Positions 26,034 through 34,408 of a stretch of DNA of 64,000 nucleotides are shown one piece after another. The DNA is from Lysobacter_L cavernae (lineage in GTDB: Bacteria > Pseudomonadota > Gammaproteobacteria > Xanthomonadales > Xanthomonadaceae): NCBI RefSeq assembly GCF_042648505.1, contig NZ_JBHRXK010000003.1:124001-188000 (forward strand). Direction: 5' to 3'. The translations under genes and the position numbers were made by a program. Below the pieces are notes generated by a model that saw only the letters and a program-made list of their open reading frames with translations, did not search any database and was not told the origin of the DNA. Positions within the stretch are counted from its first letter, which is position 1. Each line of letters starts with the position of its first letter.

Positions 26034-28349
26034 ATGCAACCTGTTCCGAGCCCCTTGGCTCTCGCCTTCTTGCTGGCTTTGCCAGCCCACGTCCTTGCCG
26101 CCGATGCGGCGGATACCTCAGCCGCCGAGCGCGGCGCCTTCGCAGCCAATGCAGCGCTCGCCTCGGCCGCCGGCGGGGTCAGCGAGTTCGACCGCATCGT
26201 GGTCACCGCGACCCGCACCGAACGCGCCCTGGACGATGTGCCGGCGGTCGTCACCGCGATCGACCGCGAGCAGATGGACCGCGAGTTCGTGCGCAATCTC
26301 AAGGACCTGTTCCGCTACGAGCCGGGCATCACCGTGACGTCGAGCTTCGGTCGCTTCGGCCTGGGCGACATCCGCATCCGCGGGCTCGGCGGCAATCGCG
26401 TGCGTATCGAAACTGACGGCATCGCTGTGCCGGACGCCTTCAACATCGGCAGTTTCTCCAACGCCAACCGCAACTTCGTTGATCTCGACACGCTCAAGCG
26501 CGTGGAAGTCGTGCGCGGCCCGAGCAGTGCGTTGTACGGCTCCGATGCGATGGGCGGCGTCGTCTCGTTTGTCACCAAGGACCCGTCCGATTATTTGAAA
26601 CAAGATGGTCTGGACGCGGGCAAGGACGCCTACTTTGGTTTCAAGCTCGGCTATCAGGGCGAGAACAACGGCCTGTTCGGCAATGCCACCGCGGCGTTCG
26701 GCGGTGAGCGCTGGTCGGGCCTGGTCGCCGTCGCCCACCACCAGGGGCAGGAGCTGGAGAACATGGGCGAGAACCGCAGCGAGAACAGCGCGCGGACCGT
26801 GCCCAACCCGCAGGACAGCGACGGCCGCAGCCTGCTGACCAAGCTGGTGTTCGCGCCCAGCGCCAACCAGCGTTTCAAGCTGACGGTGGAAGGCAACGAG
26901 GACCAGGGCGACACCGACGTGCTGAGCTCGCGCGGCACCGCGACGTCGATGCCAGGCATGCCGGCGGTGCGCACGCGGTCGCTGCTCGGTGACGACAAGC
27001 AGACGCGGGCGCGGGTGTCGTTCGCGCACGAGGTCGACGCCATCGACAGCGCCATGGTCGACTCGCTGCAGTGGCAGATCTACCGCCAGGACAGCGAGAC
27101 GACGCAACGCACCACCGAGGACCGTGTCACCGTGATGAACGGACGCGAGGTCAGTCCGACCCTGCGTGAGCGCGAGTTCAACTTCGACCAGCGCCTGGTC
27201 GGCCTCGACGCGGTGCTGCACAAGGACGTCGCGACCGGTTCGGTCGAGCACGCGCTGACTTACGGCCTGGAGTTGACCCGTACCGACTTCAAGCAGAAAC
27301 GCGACGGCCGCGCCACCAACCTCACCACCGGCACGGTGAGCAGCACGATCTCGCCCGACGTGTTCCCGGTGCGCGACTTCCCGGTCAGCACGACCACGCT
27401 GGCGGCGCTGTACCTGCAGGACGAGATCTCCTTCGCCGGCGGTGAATTCCGCCTGATCCCGGCGGTGCGCGTGGATCACTACCAACTGGACCCCAAGGTC
27501 GACGCGATCTTCGCCACCGACAACTCCGGCATGGCAGTCAGCGACCTGACCGAGACCAGCGTCTCGCCGAAGCTCGGCGCGGTGTGGCACTTCAGCGGCG
27601 ACTGGTCGCTGTTTGGCGGGTACCAGCACGGCTTCCGCGCGCCGCCGTACAACGACGTCAACCTGGGTTTCACCAACCTGCAGTTCGGCTACACGGCCAC
27701 CCCCAATCCCGACCTCAAGCCGGAAACCAGCGACGGCGTTGAACTCGGTCTGCGCTACTCCAACGAAGCCGTCTACGCTGAAGTCTCCGGCTACTACAAC
27801 CGTTACGACGATTTCATCGAGTCCAGCCGCTTCGTCGGCAACAACGCACAGGGGCTGATGGTGTTCCAGTCGCAGAACATTGCCGAGGCCGAGATCTACG
27901 GTGTCGAGGCACGCGCCGGCGTCGATCTGTCGGCGTGGTCCGATGCGCTGGCCGGTTGGTCGCTGCGCGGCTCGGCGGCCTGGTCGAAGGGCGAGGACCG
28001 AACCACCGGCACGCCGCTGGCTTCGATCGACCCGCTGCGTGCCACCTTGGGCGTTGCCTACGACCGCGACAGCTGGGGCGTGGAACTGGTCGGGCGTTTC
28101 GCCGGCCGCCGCGATGAGGTGCCGCAGGCCAACCAGTTCCAGACACCGGGCTACGGCGTATTCGATCTGCTGGCGCACTGGAGCTTCGCGCCGGGCGCCG
28201 AGTTCAACGCCGGCGTGTTCAACCTCGGCGACCGCAAGTACTGGGACGCCGGCGACGTGCCGACCGGCGTGCTCGCCAGCAGCACCGTGCTTGACCGCTA
28301 CACCAGCTCCGGCCGCAACGCCGGCGTGAGCCTGGCGGTGAGCTGGTGA
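26034..28349 (+). CDS. TonB-dependent heme/hemoglobin receptor
   Basis: 771 residues. Signal peptide (LALAFLLALPAHVLA), TonB-box-like IVVTATRTERAL, and a plug with IRIRGLGGNRVRIETDG and YGSDAMGGVVSF. A barrel follows with the FRAPPYNDVNLGF stretch, equivalent to the FRAP/NPNL region of the hemoglobin receptor family, and NPDLKPETSDG. The final residue is an aromatic Trp (VSW). It imports heme across the outer membrane, probably under Fur control from hemP. A 1040-codon antisense open frame covering it is a GC artefact. Confidence 0.94.
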   Translation: MQPVPSPLALAFLLALPAHVLAADAADTSAAERGAFAANAALASAAGGVSEFDRIVVTATRTERALDDVPAVVTAIDREQMDREFVRNLKDLFRYEPGITVTSSFGRFGLGDIRIRGLGGNRVRIETDGIAVPDAFNIGSFSNANRNFVDLDTLKRVEVVRGPSSALYGSDAMGGVVSFVTKDPSDYLKQDGLDAGKDAYFGFKLGYQGENNGLFGNATAAFGGERWSGLVAVAHHQGQELENMGENRSENSARTVPNPQDSDGRSLLTKLVFAPSANQRFKLTVEGNEDQGDTDVLSSRGTATSMPGMPAVRTRSLLGDDKQTRARVSFAHEVDAIDSAMVDSLQWQIYRQDSETTQRTTEDRVTVMNGREVSPTLREREFNFDQRLVGLDAVLHKDVATGSVEHALTYGLELTRTDFKQKRDGRATNLTTGTVSSTISPDVFPVRDFPVSTTTLAALYLQDEISFAGGEFRLIPAVRVDHYQLDPKVDAIFATDNSGMAVSDLTETSVSPKLGAVWHFSGDWSLFGGYQHGFRAPPYNDVNLGFTNLQFGYTATPNPDLKPETSDGVELGLRYSNEAVYAEVSGYYNRYDDFIESSRFVGNNAQGLMVFQSQNIAEAEIYGVEARAGVDLSAWSDALAGWSLRGSAAWSKGEDRTTGTPLASIDPLRATLGVAYDRDSWGVELVGRFAGRRDEVPQANQFQTPGYGVFDLLAHWSFAPGAEFNAGVFNLGDRKYWDAGDVPTGVLASSTVLDRYTSSGRNAGVSLAVSW

Positions 28350-28433
28350 AGCGATGCAATCCGTTGTCCCTGTCCGTTCGTCGCCAAGCTGTTTGTCACG
28401 ACACCTCCACCTCACCCTGACCCCGAGCCAGCC

Positions 28434-29405
28434 ATGACCATGTGCCCGCTGATCTGTTCCCTGACCCTTGCTGTTTCCTTCGCGGCCACGTCCGCCGCGG
28501 CCGCGCCGGCCAGCGCCGACACCGCGCGCGACCGCGCCTCGATCCTGGCGATGCAGGGCGAGTACCTGGTCGATTTCGCCTTCGACGAAACCGTGCTGCT
28601 GCAGCCGGGCTACGAGCGCCACCCGGCGATGCGCAGCGGCGGCAACGAGACCGTGATCGTGGTGCAGGACACCCCGACCAAACTCGTGTTGCAGCACATC
28701 CTGGTCGACGAGAAGAGTGGTCACGTCACCAAGCATTGGCGCCAGGACTGGACGTACGAAGCGTCGCAGCGCTTCGAGTTCAGCGCCGACCAGACCTGGC
28801 AGGTGCGCGCGATCCCGGCCGAGCAGACCCGCGGCGCGTGGACCCAGTGCGTGTTCGAGGTCAGCGACGCGCCGCGTTACTGCGGCACCGGCCGCTGGGA
28901 TTACGGCAACGGCATCGCCACCTGGACCAGCGACCTGAGCTGGCGTCCGCTGCCGCGCCGCGAGTACACCAAGCGCAGCGACTACAACGCGGTCTCGGCG
29001 ATCAACCGCCACACCCTCACGCCGGGCGGCTGGACCCACGAACAGTTCAACACCAAGGTGCTGCGCAAGCCCGACGGCAGCCAGGTCGAACTGGCGCGTG
29101 AGTTCGGTTTCAACGATTACCAGAAGACCGGCGACATCGACTTCAAGCCGGCCTACACCTACTGGAACGCGACCAAGGACTACTGGGCCAAGGTGCGCGC
29201 GCGCTGGGATGCGTTCCTGGTCAAGCCGCCGGGCGTGCACCTGAAGACCAAGATCGACGGCATGGCGATGATCATTCCGTTGTTCGAGCAGGCCGGCGAG
29301 CTGGAGAAGGGCAAGAAAGTTGCTGATACCCGCATCGATGAGGTCTTCGCCAAGTGGGTCGAGCCAGCCCCGACGGACTCGGTGGCGGCGAACAGCGGGC
29401 GCTGA
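28434..29405 (+). CDS. Exported protein, DUF6607-like
   Basis: 323 residues with a signal peptide (cleavage near AAAAPA, residue ~25). The mature part is rich in Trp and Tyr (HWRQDWTYEAS, CGTGRWDYGNG, TYWNATKDYW). I recall this family as DUF6607; its function is not established. Members often lie next to heme or TonB receptors, as here, 84 bp after the receptor. A role in periplasmic or surface heme handling is inference. An alternative start, MCPL, lies 6 bases later. Confidence 0.8.
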   Translation: MTMCPLICSLTLAVSFAATSAAAAPASADTARDRASILAMQGEYLVDFAFDETVLLQPGYERHPAMRSGGNETVIVVQDTPTKLVLQHILVDEKSGHVTKHWRQDWTYEASQRFEFSADQTWQVRAIPAEQTRGAWTQCVFEVSDAPRYCGTGRWDYGNGIATWTSDLSWRPLPRREYTKRSDYNAVSAINRHTLTPGGWTHEQFNTKVLRKPDGSQVELAREFGFNDYQKTGDIDFKPAYTYWNATKDYWAKVRARWDAFLVKPPGVHLKTKIDGMAMIIPLFEQAGELEKGKKVADTRIDEVFAKWVEPAPTDSVAANSGR

Positions 29406-29442
29406 AACCGGCGAGCAAGCGCAGAGGTGGTCGAATGACAGG

Positions 29443-29468
29443 CGGGAGGAGACGAGTGTCTCCTCCCG
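29443..29468. terminator. Strong bidirectional terminator
   Basis: CGGGAGGAGAC pairs perfectly with GTCTCCTCCCG over a 4-base loop and is followed by TTTGTGTTTT on the plus strand. It ends the heme locus and faces the convergent PDZ gene. Confidence 0.88.
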
Positions 29469-29477
29469 TTTGTGTTT

Positions 29478-30731
29478 TCAGAGAACGAGCGCGACTTGGG
29501 GCGGCGGCGCGACAGGCGGTGTGGGTGGCGTGGGCGGTGCCGGGAGGCTGGGCGGAGCAACAGGTGCCGCGGGAGGTGCCGTCGGCGCCGGCGGCACCAA
29601 TGGAGCTGGTGGAGCAGGCGGCACCGGCGGCAGCCGCAGCGGCATCGCCTTGGGCACGCTCACCTGCGCAGTGGCCGGCTTGCGGTCACGCAGGTAGGCC
29701 ACGTTGGCCTTGCTGCCGGCGGGCTTGCCGCGCAGCGCGGCCATGGCTTCGCGCGGCGAGGCCACGGCCTTGCCGTCGATGCTGTGGATCACATCGCCTG
29801 TTTGCAGTCCGACCAGTTCCGGGCCGGCGCTGAGCACCAGCACGCCACGGTCGGTGCCGAAATAGCGACCCAACTGCGCATCGACGCTGGCCAGGTTGAG
29901 GCCGTTCCAGCGGAACGCCTCGGTCAGCAGCGGCAGCCGCCTGCGGCAGTCGTCGCCCTTGCAGCTGTCCTCGGGGCCGAACCAGACGATCTCGCGTTGC
30001 ACTTCCGGTGCGATGCCCGGCGCGGTCTCGAGCACGAACGCGTGCGCATCGGCCCCGCCCGCATTACGGGCGTCGTGTCGGATCGCTTTGCGCCGGGTCT
30101 GCGCTGAACCCGGTTGGTCGGACACATCGACGGTGATGCTGTCCGCTTCGATGTCGATGCGGCCGTCGACGTGCTCCTGTGCGCTGATGGCGCCGCCGAA
30201 GGTGACGCCGACCGGTGCATCGCGCATGACCACGATGCGCTCGCCCAGCTGTGGCATGACCTTGATCAAGGTCGGCTTGCCGTCGCGCTCATATCCCAGC
30301 GTTACCGGTTGCGATGCTTCGATGTCGCCGAGCAGGGTGCGGGCGCTGACGGCGCGGGCGAGACCGTCCTGGCCGGCGATGGCCTTGCCCTCGATGCTGA
30401 CGATGCGATCACCACTGCGCAGGCCAGCGTTGGCGGCGCCGCTGTTGGGCGTCACCGCGGCGATGTGCACGCCGCGCTGCGCGTCCGGCGACAGCACCAC
30501 GCCCAGTACCGGTTTGCGTACCGCGCGTCGTTCGATGACCACCGCAGGGGTGGGGCGTCCGAGTTTGCGTGACAGCTCGGAGACGCGCTGCGAGGCGCGG
30601 TCGAGATCGGCACGGGCGCTGGCCAGTGCCTTTTCATCGGCATCGGTGGCCTGGGCGTAAGTGCCGCCCGCCAACGTCAGGGCCAGTGCGAGTCCTGTGG
30701 CGTAGACAGAGGGACTGGAGGGAAGCTTCAT
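29478..30731 (-). CDS. Exported double-PDZ protein with Pro-rich tail
   Basis: 417 residues from the ATG at 30731, preceded by GAGG. Signal peptide, then a heptad-like helical stretch (ARADLDRASQRVSELSRKLG), PDZ1 (GVVLSPDAQRGVHIAAV to about residue 150) and a central region with Cys (CKGDDCRRR). PDZ2 (LVGLQTGDVIHSIDGKAV) lies near residue 320. The tail of ~45 residues is mostly Pro and Ala. No protease domain is present. It is the third gene after an ECF sigma and its anti-sigma, so it may sense envelope proteins or be the main regulon output. Confidence 0.85.
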   Translation of the reverse strand: MKLPSSPSVYATGLALALTLAGGTYAQATDADEKALASARADLDRASQRVSELSRKLGRPTPAVVIERRAVRKPVLGVVLSPDAQRGVHIAAVTPNSGAANAGLRSGDRIVSIEGKAIAGQDGLARAVSARTLLGDIEASQPVTLGYERDGKPTLIKVMPQLGERIVVMRDAPVGVTFGGAISAQEHVDGRIDIEADSITVDVSDQPGSAQTRRKAIRHDARNAGGADAHAFVLETAPGIAPEVQREIVWFGPEDSCKGDDCRRRLPLLTEAFRWNGLNLASVDAQLGRYFGTDRGVLVLSAGPELVGLQTGDVIHSIDGKAVASPREAMAALRGKPAGSKANVAYLRDRKPATAQVSVPKAMPLRLPPVPPAPPAPLVPPAPTAPPAAPVAPPSLPAPPTPPTPPVAPPPQVALVL

Positions 30732-30779
30732 ACATACCTCGATGGGATGAGCGGTCGGCAACGCGGGACGCGGTGGGGA

Positions 30780-31667
30780 TCAGTCGACGTGGACCAGGGC
30801 GGCGTCGTACGACTCGCCTTGCACGGCCAACCAGCGCTGGGTGGCCTCGACCCCGGCGAGGTCCTGCAACGCCTGCACGCGCTGCTGCCACAGCGCGCTA
30901 CGTTGTGAAGGGATCAGGTCGTTCTGCGATAGCGCCGCGTCGATCAGGCCGATCCGCTGGTCCAGCTCGGTGGCCATGACCGTGGTCGTGGCATTGCCGA
31001 CGCGCTCGTCTCGGGCCAGGGCGACCAGCGCTTCCAACTGCGCCGACTCGGCCTGCAGCTGCAATAACGCATCAGGAGTGCCGCTGTCGGTGCGGTCGGC
31101 ATCGCCGGTGGCCAACCGCGTGCCGCGTTCGCTCGCCAGCACCTTGGGCTCGGGGGCCTGCGGTTGCGGCTTGCGGGGCTGCGGGCGCCGCTGCGGTTTG
31201 GTCTTTGCGACGCGGGTCGGGGGCGCGACCTCATGGGCCTGCACCTCGCCAACCTGCCCGGCCGCGCGTGCGGCGGTGTTGCGGTCATCGGTGCGAATGG
31301 CGACGGCTGCCGCTGGAGGTGCGTCGGTGTTGTATCGCGGCGTGTCGGGTTGTGGCGCAGGAGCCGTCACAGCCACCGCCGCCGATGACGGTACCTCGCG
31401 CGTGTCGCGATCGTCGCGCAGGGCGATCGGGAGCAAGGCCGCGAGCGCCAGCGCCGCAGCAGCCGCCACCGACCAGCCAAGCCGGCGTGACCGCCGTGTG
31501 CGGCGGGCGGTCACGGCCGTTGCCCCGGCCTGCGATGGCAACGTCGCCGACAGGCGGGTCCAACTGTCTGCCGGCGGTGTTTCCAAGGGCAGGGCGGCGA
31601 AGGCCGACGACCAATCGGCCGGCGCGTCGTGCGGGGTGTTCTGGGTGGGGTGATCGGCGTCAGGCAT
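30780..31667 (-). CDS. Probable transmembrane anti-sigma factor
   Basis: 295 residues. A cytosolic N-terminus of ~60 residues precedes one membrane helix (about residues 63-83). A long periplasmic part follows, with a Lys/Arg/Gln/Pro stretch (KTKPQRRPQPRKPQ) and a C-terminal helical domain. Its ATG overlaps the sigma-factor stop by 8 bp, the usual sigma/anti-sigma coupling. No classic zinc HxxxCxxC motif is seen, so the call rests on topology and position. The first start on this frame is 19 codons upstream, inside the sigma gene. Confidence 0.72.
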   Translation of the reverse strand: MPDADHPTQNTPHDAPADWSSAFAALPLETPPADSWTRLSATLPSQAGATAVTARRTRRSRRLGWSVAAAAALALAALLPIALRDDRDTREVPSSAAVAVTAPAPQPDTPRYNTDAPPAAAVAIRTDDRNTAARAAGQVGEVQAHEVAPPTRVAKTKPQRRPQPRKPQPQAPEPKVLASERGTRLATGDADRTDSGTPDALLQLQAESAQLEALVALARDERVGNATTTVMATELDQRIGLIDAALSQNDLIPSQRSALWQQRVQALQDLAGVEATQRWLAVQGESYDAALVHVD

Positions 31668-32301
31668 GGGCCGTCTCCTGGTGCATTCCGGTTGGTTCGA
31701 GCAGCTCGCGCAGGCGACGACCACCGCGCGCGAGCTGCGACTTGGAGAAGCTCGGCGTGCGCTGCATCAACGCCGCGATCTCCTCGTGGGTGTAGCCCTC
31801 GGCGTGGTACAGCCACAGCACGCTGCGGGTGGCCGCGGGCAGTTGCGCCAGCGCGCGTGTCAACGCCGAGGCATCGGCCGCCGCCGGCGGCAACGGCGCG
31901 TGGTCGACGGCGACGATGTCCTCGTCGAGTGCCAGCTCGTGCTGGTGCTTGCGCTGACTGCGCAGCCGCATCAGCGCCTCGTTGACCGCGATCTGCCGCA
32001 ACCAACCCCAGAACGGACTGCCACCCTGGCCGTTGCCACCCTTGAAGTCGCCGACCTTGCTGAGCACCTTGAGCATGGTGTCCTGCAGCACTTCGGCGGC
32101 CTCCTCGCGATCGCCGCTGATGCGTAACGCCAGCGTGAACACCGGCCGCTCGAACCAGCGGTACAACTGCTCGAACGCCGCGCTCTCGCCGGCCCGTACC
32201 CGGGCGAGCAGGGCATCGGGCACGTCGATCGCGAATCCCGTCCGCAACAGGACTGGTGTCGGCGGCGAATGCTCGGTGGCGGGGCTCGAGGTCGGTGGCA
32301 T
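31660..32301 (-). CDS. ECF RNA polymerase sigma factor
   Basis: 213 residues. Region 2 is FEQLYRWFERPVFTLALR with EVLQDTMLKVL; region 4 is RSVLWLYHAEGYTHEEIAALM followed by SKSQLARGGRRL. It heads a three-gene operon with the overlapping transmembrane anti-sigma and the PDZ protein. It is divergent from the QmcA gene with an 84-bp gap. The target promoter could not be read. The inducing signal is unknown, probably envelope stress. Confidence 0.9.
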   Translation of the reverse strand: MPPTSSPATEHSPPTPVLLRTGFAIDVPDALLARVRAGESAAFEQLYRWFERPVFTLALRISGDREEAAEVLQDTMLKVLSKVGDFKGGNGQGGSPFWGWLRQIAVNEALMRLRSQRKHQHELALDEDIVAVDHAPLPPAAADASALTRALAQLPAATRSVLWLYHAEGYTHEEIAALMQRTPSFSKSQLARGGRRLRELLEPTGMHQETAHA

Positions 32302-32353
32302 CTTGATCTCTAGATGCGGCGGCGGCTGAAACCGTCGCAGCGCCGCTTCGGCC

Positions 32354-32359
32354 TATACT
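32354..32359 (+). promoter_or_regulatory. Probable -10 for the qmcA operon
   Basis: TATACT lies 27 bases before the ATG, with only a poor -35 at the expected distance. Confidence 0.4.
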
Positions 32360-32385
32360 CGGTCCATCTACAGGGAGGGGAAACC

Positions 32386-33336
32386 ATGGGATCGATTCTG
32401 GCCGTCGTGTTGCTGGTCGCGGGCGTGATCGTCCTGTTCAAGACCGTGCGGATGGTGCCGCAGGGCTATGAATGGACCGTCGAGCGCTTCGGCAAATACA
32501 CCCATACGATGGACCCGGGGCTGCACTTCCTGATCCCGATCGTCTACGGCGTCGGCCGCAAGATCAACATGATGGAGCAGGTGATGGACGTCCCCAGCCA
32601 GGACGTGATCACCAAGGACAACGCCGTGGTCAAGGTCGACGGCGTGGTCTATTTCCAGGTGCTCGATGCCGCCAAGGCCGCCTACGAGGTGGCGACGCTG
32701 GAGATCGCCATCCTCAACCTGGTGATGACCAACATCCGCACCGCGATCGGCTCGATGGATCTGGACGAGTCGCTGTCCAAGCGCGACGAGATCAACACCA
32801 AGGTGCTGGTGGCGGTTGACGCGGCAACCCATCCGTGGGGGCTCAAGGTCAACCGCATCGAACTGAAGGACATCCAGCCGCCGCGCGACCTGGTCGACTC
32901 GATGGCCCGGCAGATGAAGGCCGAGCGCGAGAAGCGCGCCAACATCCTCGAAGCCGAAGGTTTCCGCCAGGCGGCGATCCTCAAGGCCGAGGGCGAGAAG
33001 CAGTCGGTGATCCTCGAGGCCGAGGGCAATAAAGAAGCGGCCTTCCGCGAGGCCGAGGCGCGCGAGCGCCTGGCCCAGGCCGAGGCCAAGGCGACCGAGA
33101 TGGTGTCCACCGCGATCGCGCAGGGCAACGTGCAGGCGATCAATTATTTCGTCGCGCAGAAGTACATCGAAGCGTTCAAGGCGTTGGCCGAGGCCCCCAA
33201 CCAGAAGTTCGTGATGATGCCGATGGAGTCGGCGGGCGTGATCGGCTCACTGGGCGGCATCGCCGAATTGGCCAAGGAGGCGATGGATCGCCAGCCGGGC
33301 AAGGCCGCCGTCACGCCGCCGCGCGTCGGAGGCTGA
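32386..33336 (+). CDS. SPFH/band-7 membrane protein (QmcA-like)
   Basis: 316 residues. N-terminal membrane helix (ILAVVLLVAGVIVLF), then a band-7 domain (VPQGYEWTVERFGKY, DPGLHFLIPI), and a long Ala/Glu-rich coiled coil (about residues 185-250, EKRANILEAEGFRQAA). I use the ATG at 32386, which has AGGGAGGGG upstream. These proteins form membrane microdomain scaffolds. The gene lies 3 bp from nfeD, the usual pairing of stomatin-like and NfeD genes. Confidence 0.93.
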   Translation: MGSILAVVLLVAGVIVLFKTVRMVPQGYEWTVERFGKYTHTMDPGLHFLIPIVYGVGRKINMMEQVMDVPSQDVITKDNAVVKVDGVVYFQVLDAAKAAYEVATLEIAILNLVMTNIRTAIGSMDLDESLSKRDEINTKVLVAVDAATHPWGLKVNRIELKDIQPPRDLVDSMARQMKAEREKRANILEAEGFRQAAILKAEGEKQSVILEAEGNKEAAFREAEARERLAQAEAKATEMVSTAIAQGNVQAINYFVAQKYIEAFKALAEAPNQKFVMMPMESAGVIGSLGGIAELAKEAMDRQPGKAAVTPPRVGG

Positions 33337-33339
33337 GCC

Positions 33340-33786
33340 ATGCACTGGGGCATGAATTGGGAGACGGTGACCTGGGCGGCGGTGGCCTTGCTGCTGTTCG
33401 CGGCCGAGGCGCTGGCACCGGGGGCGTTCATGCTGTGGCTCGGCTTTGCCGCGACGGCGGTGTTCGTGCTGGTGCTGCTGCTGCCGGGCGTGCCGGTGCT
33501 GGCGCAGGTGGCGGTGTTCGTGGTGCTCAGCTTCGTGTCGATCCAGATCTACCGGACCTGGTTCCGTGGCCGTGAGCGCGGCAGCGACCGTCCCGCGCTG
33601 AACCGACGTGCGCAAGCACTGGTCGGCCGGGTGGTGCCGCTGGAAGGGGCGATCGTCGCCGGCCGCGGCCGCGTGCAGATCGCCGATGCGTATTGGGAAG
33701 TGACCGGTCCGGAACTGCCCGCCGGTACCGCGGTGCGTATCGTCGGCACCGACGGCATGAGTCTGCAGGTCGAACCGGCGAGTTGA
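33340..33786 (+). CDS. NfeD-family membrane protein, short form
   Basis: 148 residues: two or three N-terminal helices (WAAVALLLFAAEALAPGAFMLW and a Leu/Val-rich second), then a C-terminal OB-fold (QALVGRVVPLEGAIVAGRGRV). It lacks the protease domain of long NfeD. The start lies 3 bp past the QmcA-like stop, so the two are one operon and probably interact. Confidence 0.9.
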   Translation: MHWGMNWETVTWAAVALLLFAAEALAPGAFMLWLGFAATAVFVLVLLLPGVPVLAQVAVFVVLSFVSIQIYRTWFRGRERGSDRPALNRRAQALVGRVVPLEGAIVAGRGRVQIADAYWEVTGPELPAGTAVRIVGTDGMSLQVEPAS

Positions 33787-33797
33787 GGAGCACCGCC

Positions 33798-34301
33798 ATG
33801 CGCGCATCCGTATTGCTCTGGTTGCTGTGCATGGCGGGCCCGGTGTCGGCGGCCGATCCGGGCCTGGTCGGCCGCATGGTGCCGCCCTATCCAGAGGGGT
33901 TGAAGTCCAACACCGGCAGCTGCGTAGGTTCCGAGAGCGGGGAGAAGGAGGTCTGCGCACGCAGCATCGCCACCCTTGACGACGCGCAGGACCGCAGCCT
34001 GCAGCTGTTCGCCGCGGAACTGGTCGACCGTGTCGGCGAGGAACCGCGCTGGCGCATCACCGACGCGGTGCCGTACCCGGCCCTGCGGCCGCATGAGCAG
34101 GTCGCCATTGCCACCTGCCAGCGCGACGGCGTGGCCGACGCCGGCGTGGTCGCGATCGTCGACCCCGCCGCCGCCGGTGCGGCCGCGCAGGACATGCTGC
34201 CGGCGCTGCGCTGGGCGTTGCGGCTGGATCGCAAGACCGGCAAGTTCATGCCGGTCGCGCCGGCCAGCGTGCGCTGCTACAACGAAGGCCACGGCGAATA
34301 A
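33798..34301 (+). CDS. Small exported protein of unknown function
   Basis: 167 residues from the ATG at 33798, preceded by GAGGAG. Signal peptide (VLLWLLCMAGPVSAAD). The mature protein carries several Cys residues (SCVGSES, EVCARS, ATCQRDG, RCYNEG), which suggests a disulfide-bonded periplasmic fold. I do not recognise the family. It is 11 bp past nfeD and is probably the third gene of that operon. Confidence 0.75.
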   Translation: MRASVLLWLLCMAGPVSAADPGLVGRMVPPYPEGLKSNTGSCVGSESGEKEVCARSIATLDDAQDRSLQLFAAELVDRVGEEPRWRITDAVPYPALRPHEQVAIATCQRDGVADAGVVAIVDPAAAGAAAQDMLPALRWALRLDRKTGKFMPVAPASVRCYNEGHGE

Positions 34302-34408
34302 GTCATCTCCGTGCGCCGGCACAGGTGCCGTGCGGCCAGCGCCGCCGACCGCATCGGCAAGGACGGTTCTGGGATAATCACCGGCTTCCTCTCGTACAGG
34401 CCCGGCCC

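Noticed and set aside
26118..29240. 1040-codon open frame antisense to the heme receptor and DUF6607-like gene
   Set aside because: It mirrors two well-supported genes codon for codon and has no recognisable domain. High GC produces such antisense frames.
34302..34408. Possible glycine riboswitch before gcvT
   Set aside because: The 107-bp leader lacks the tandem-aptamer core sequences and is too short for the usual two-domain form.
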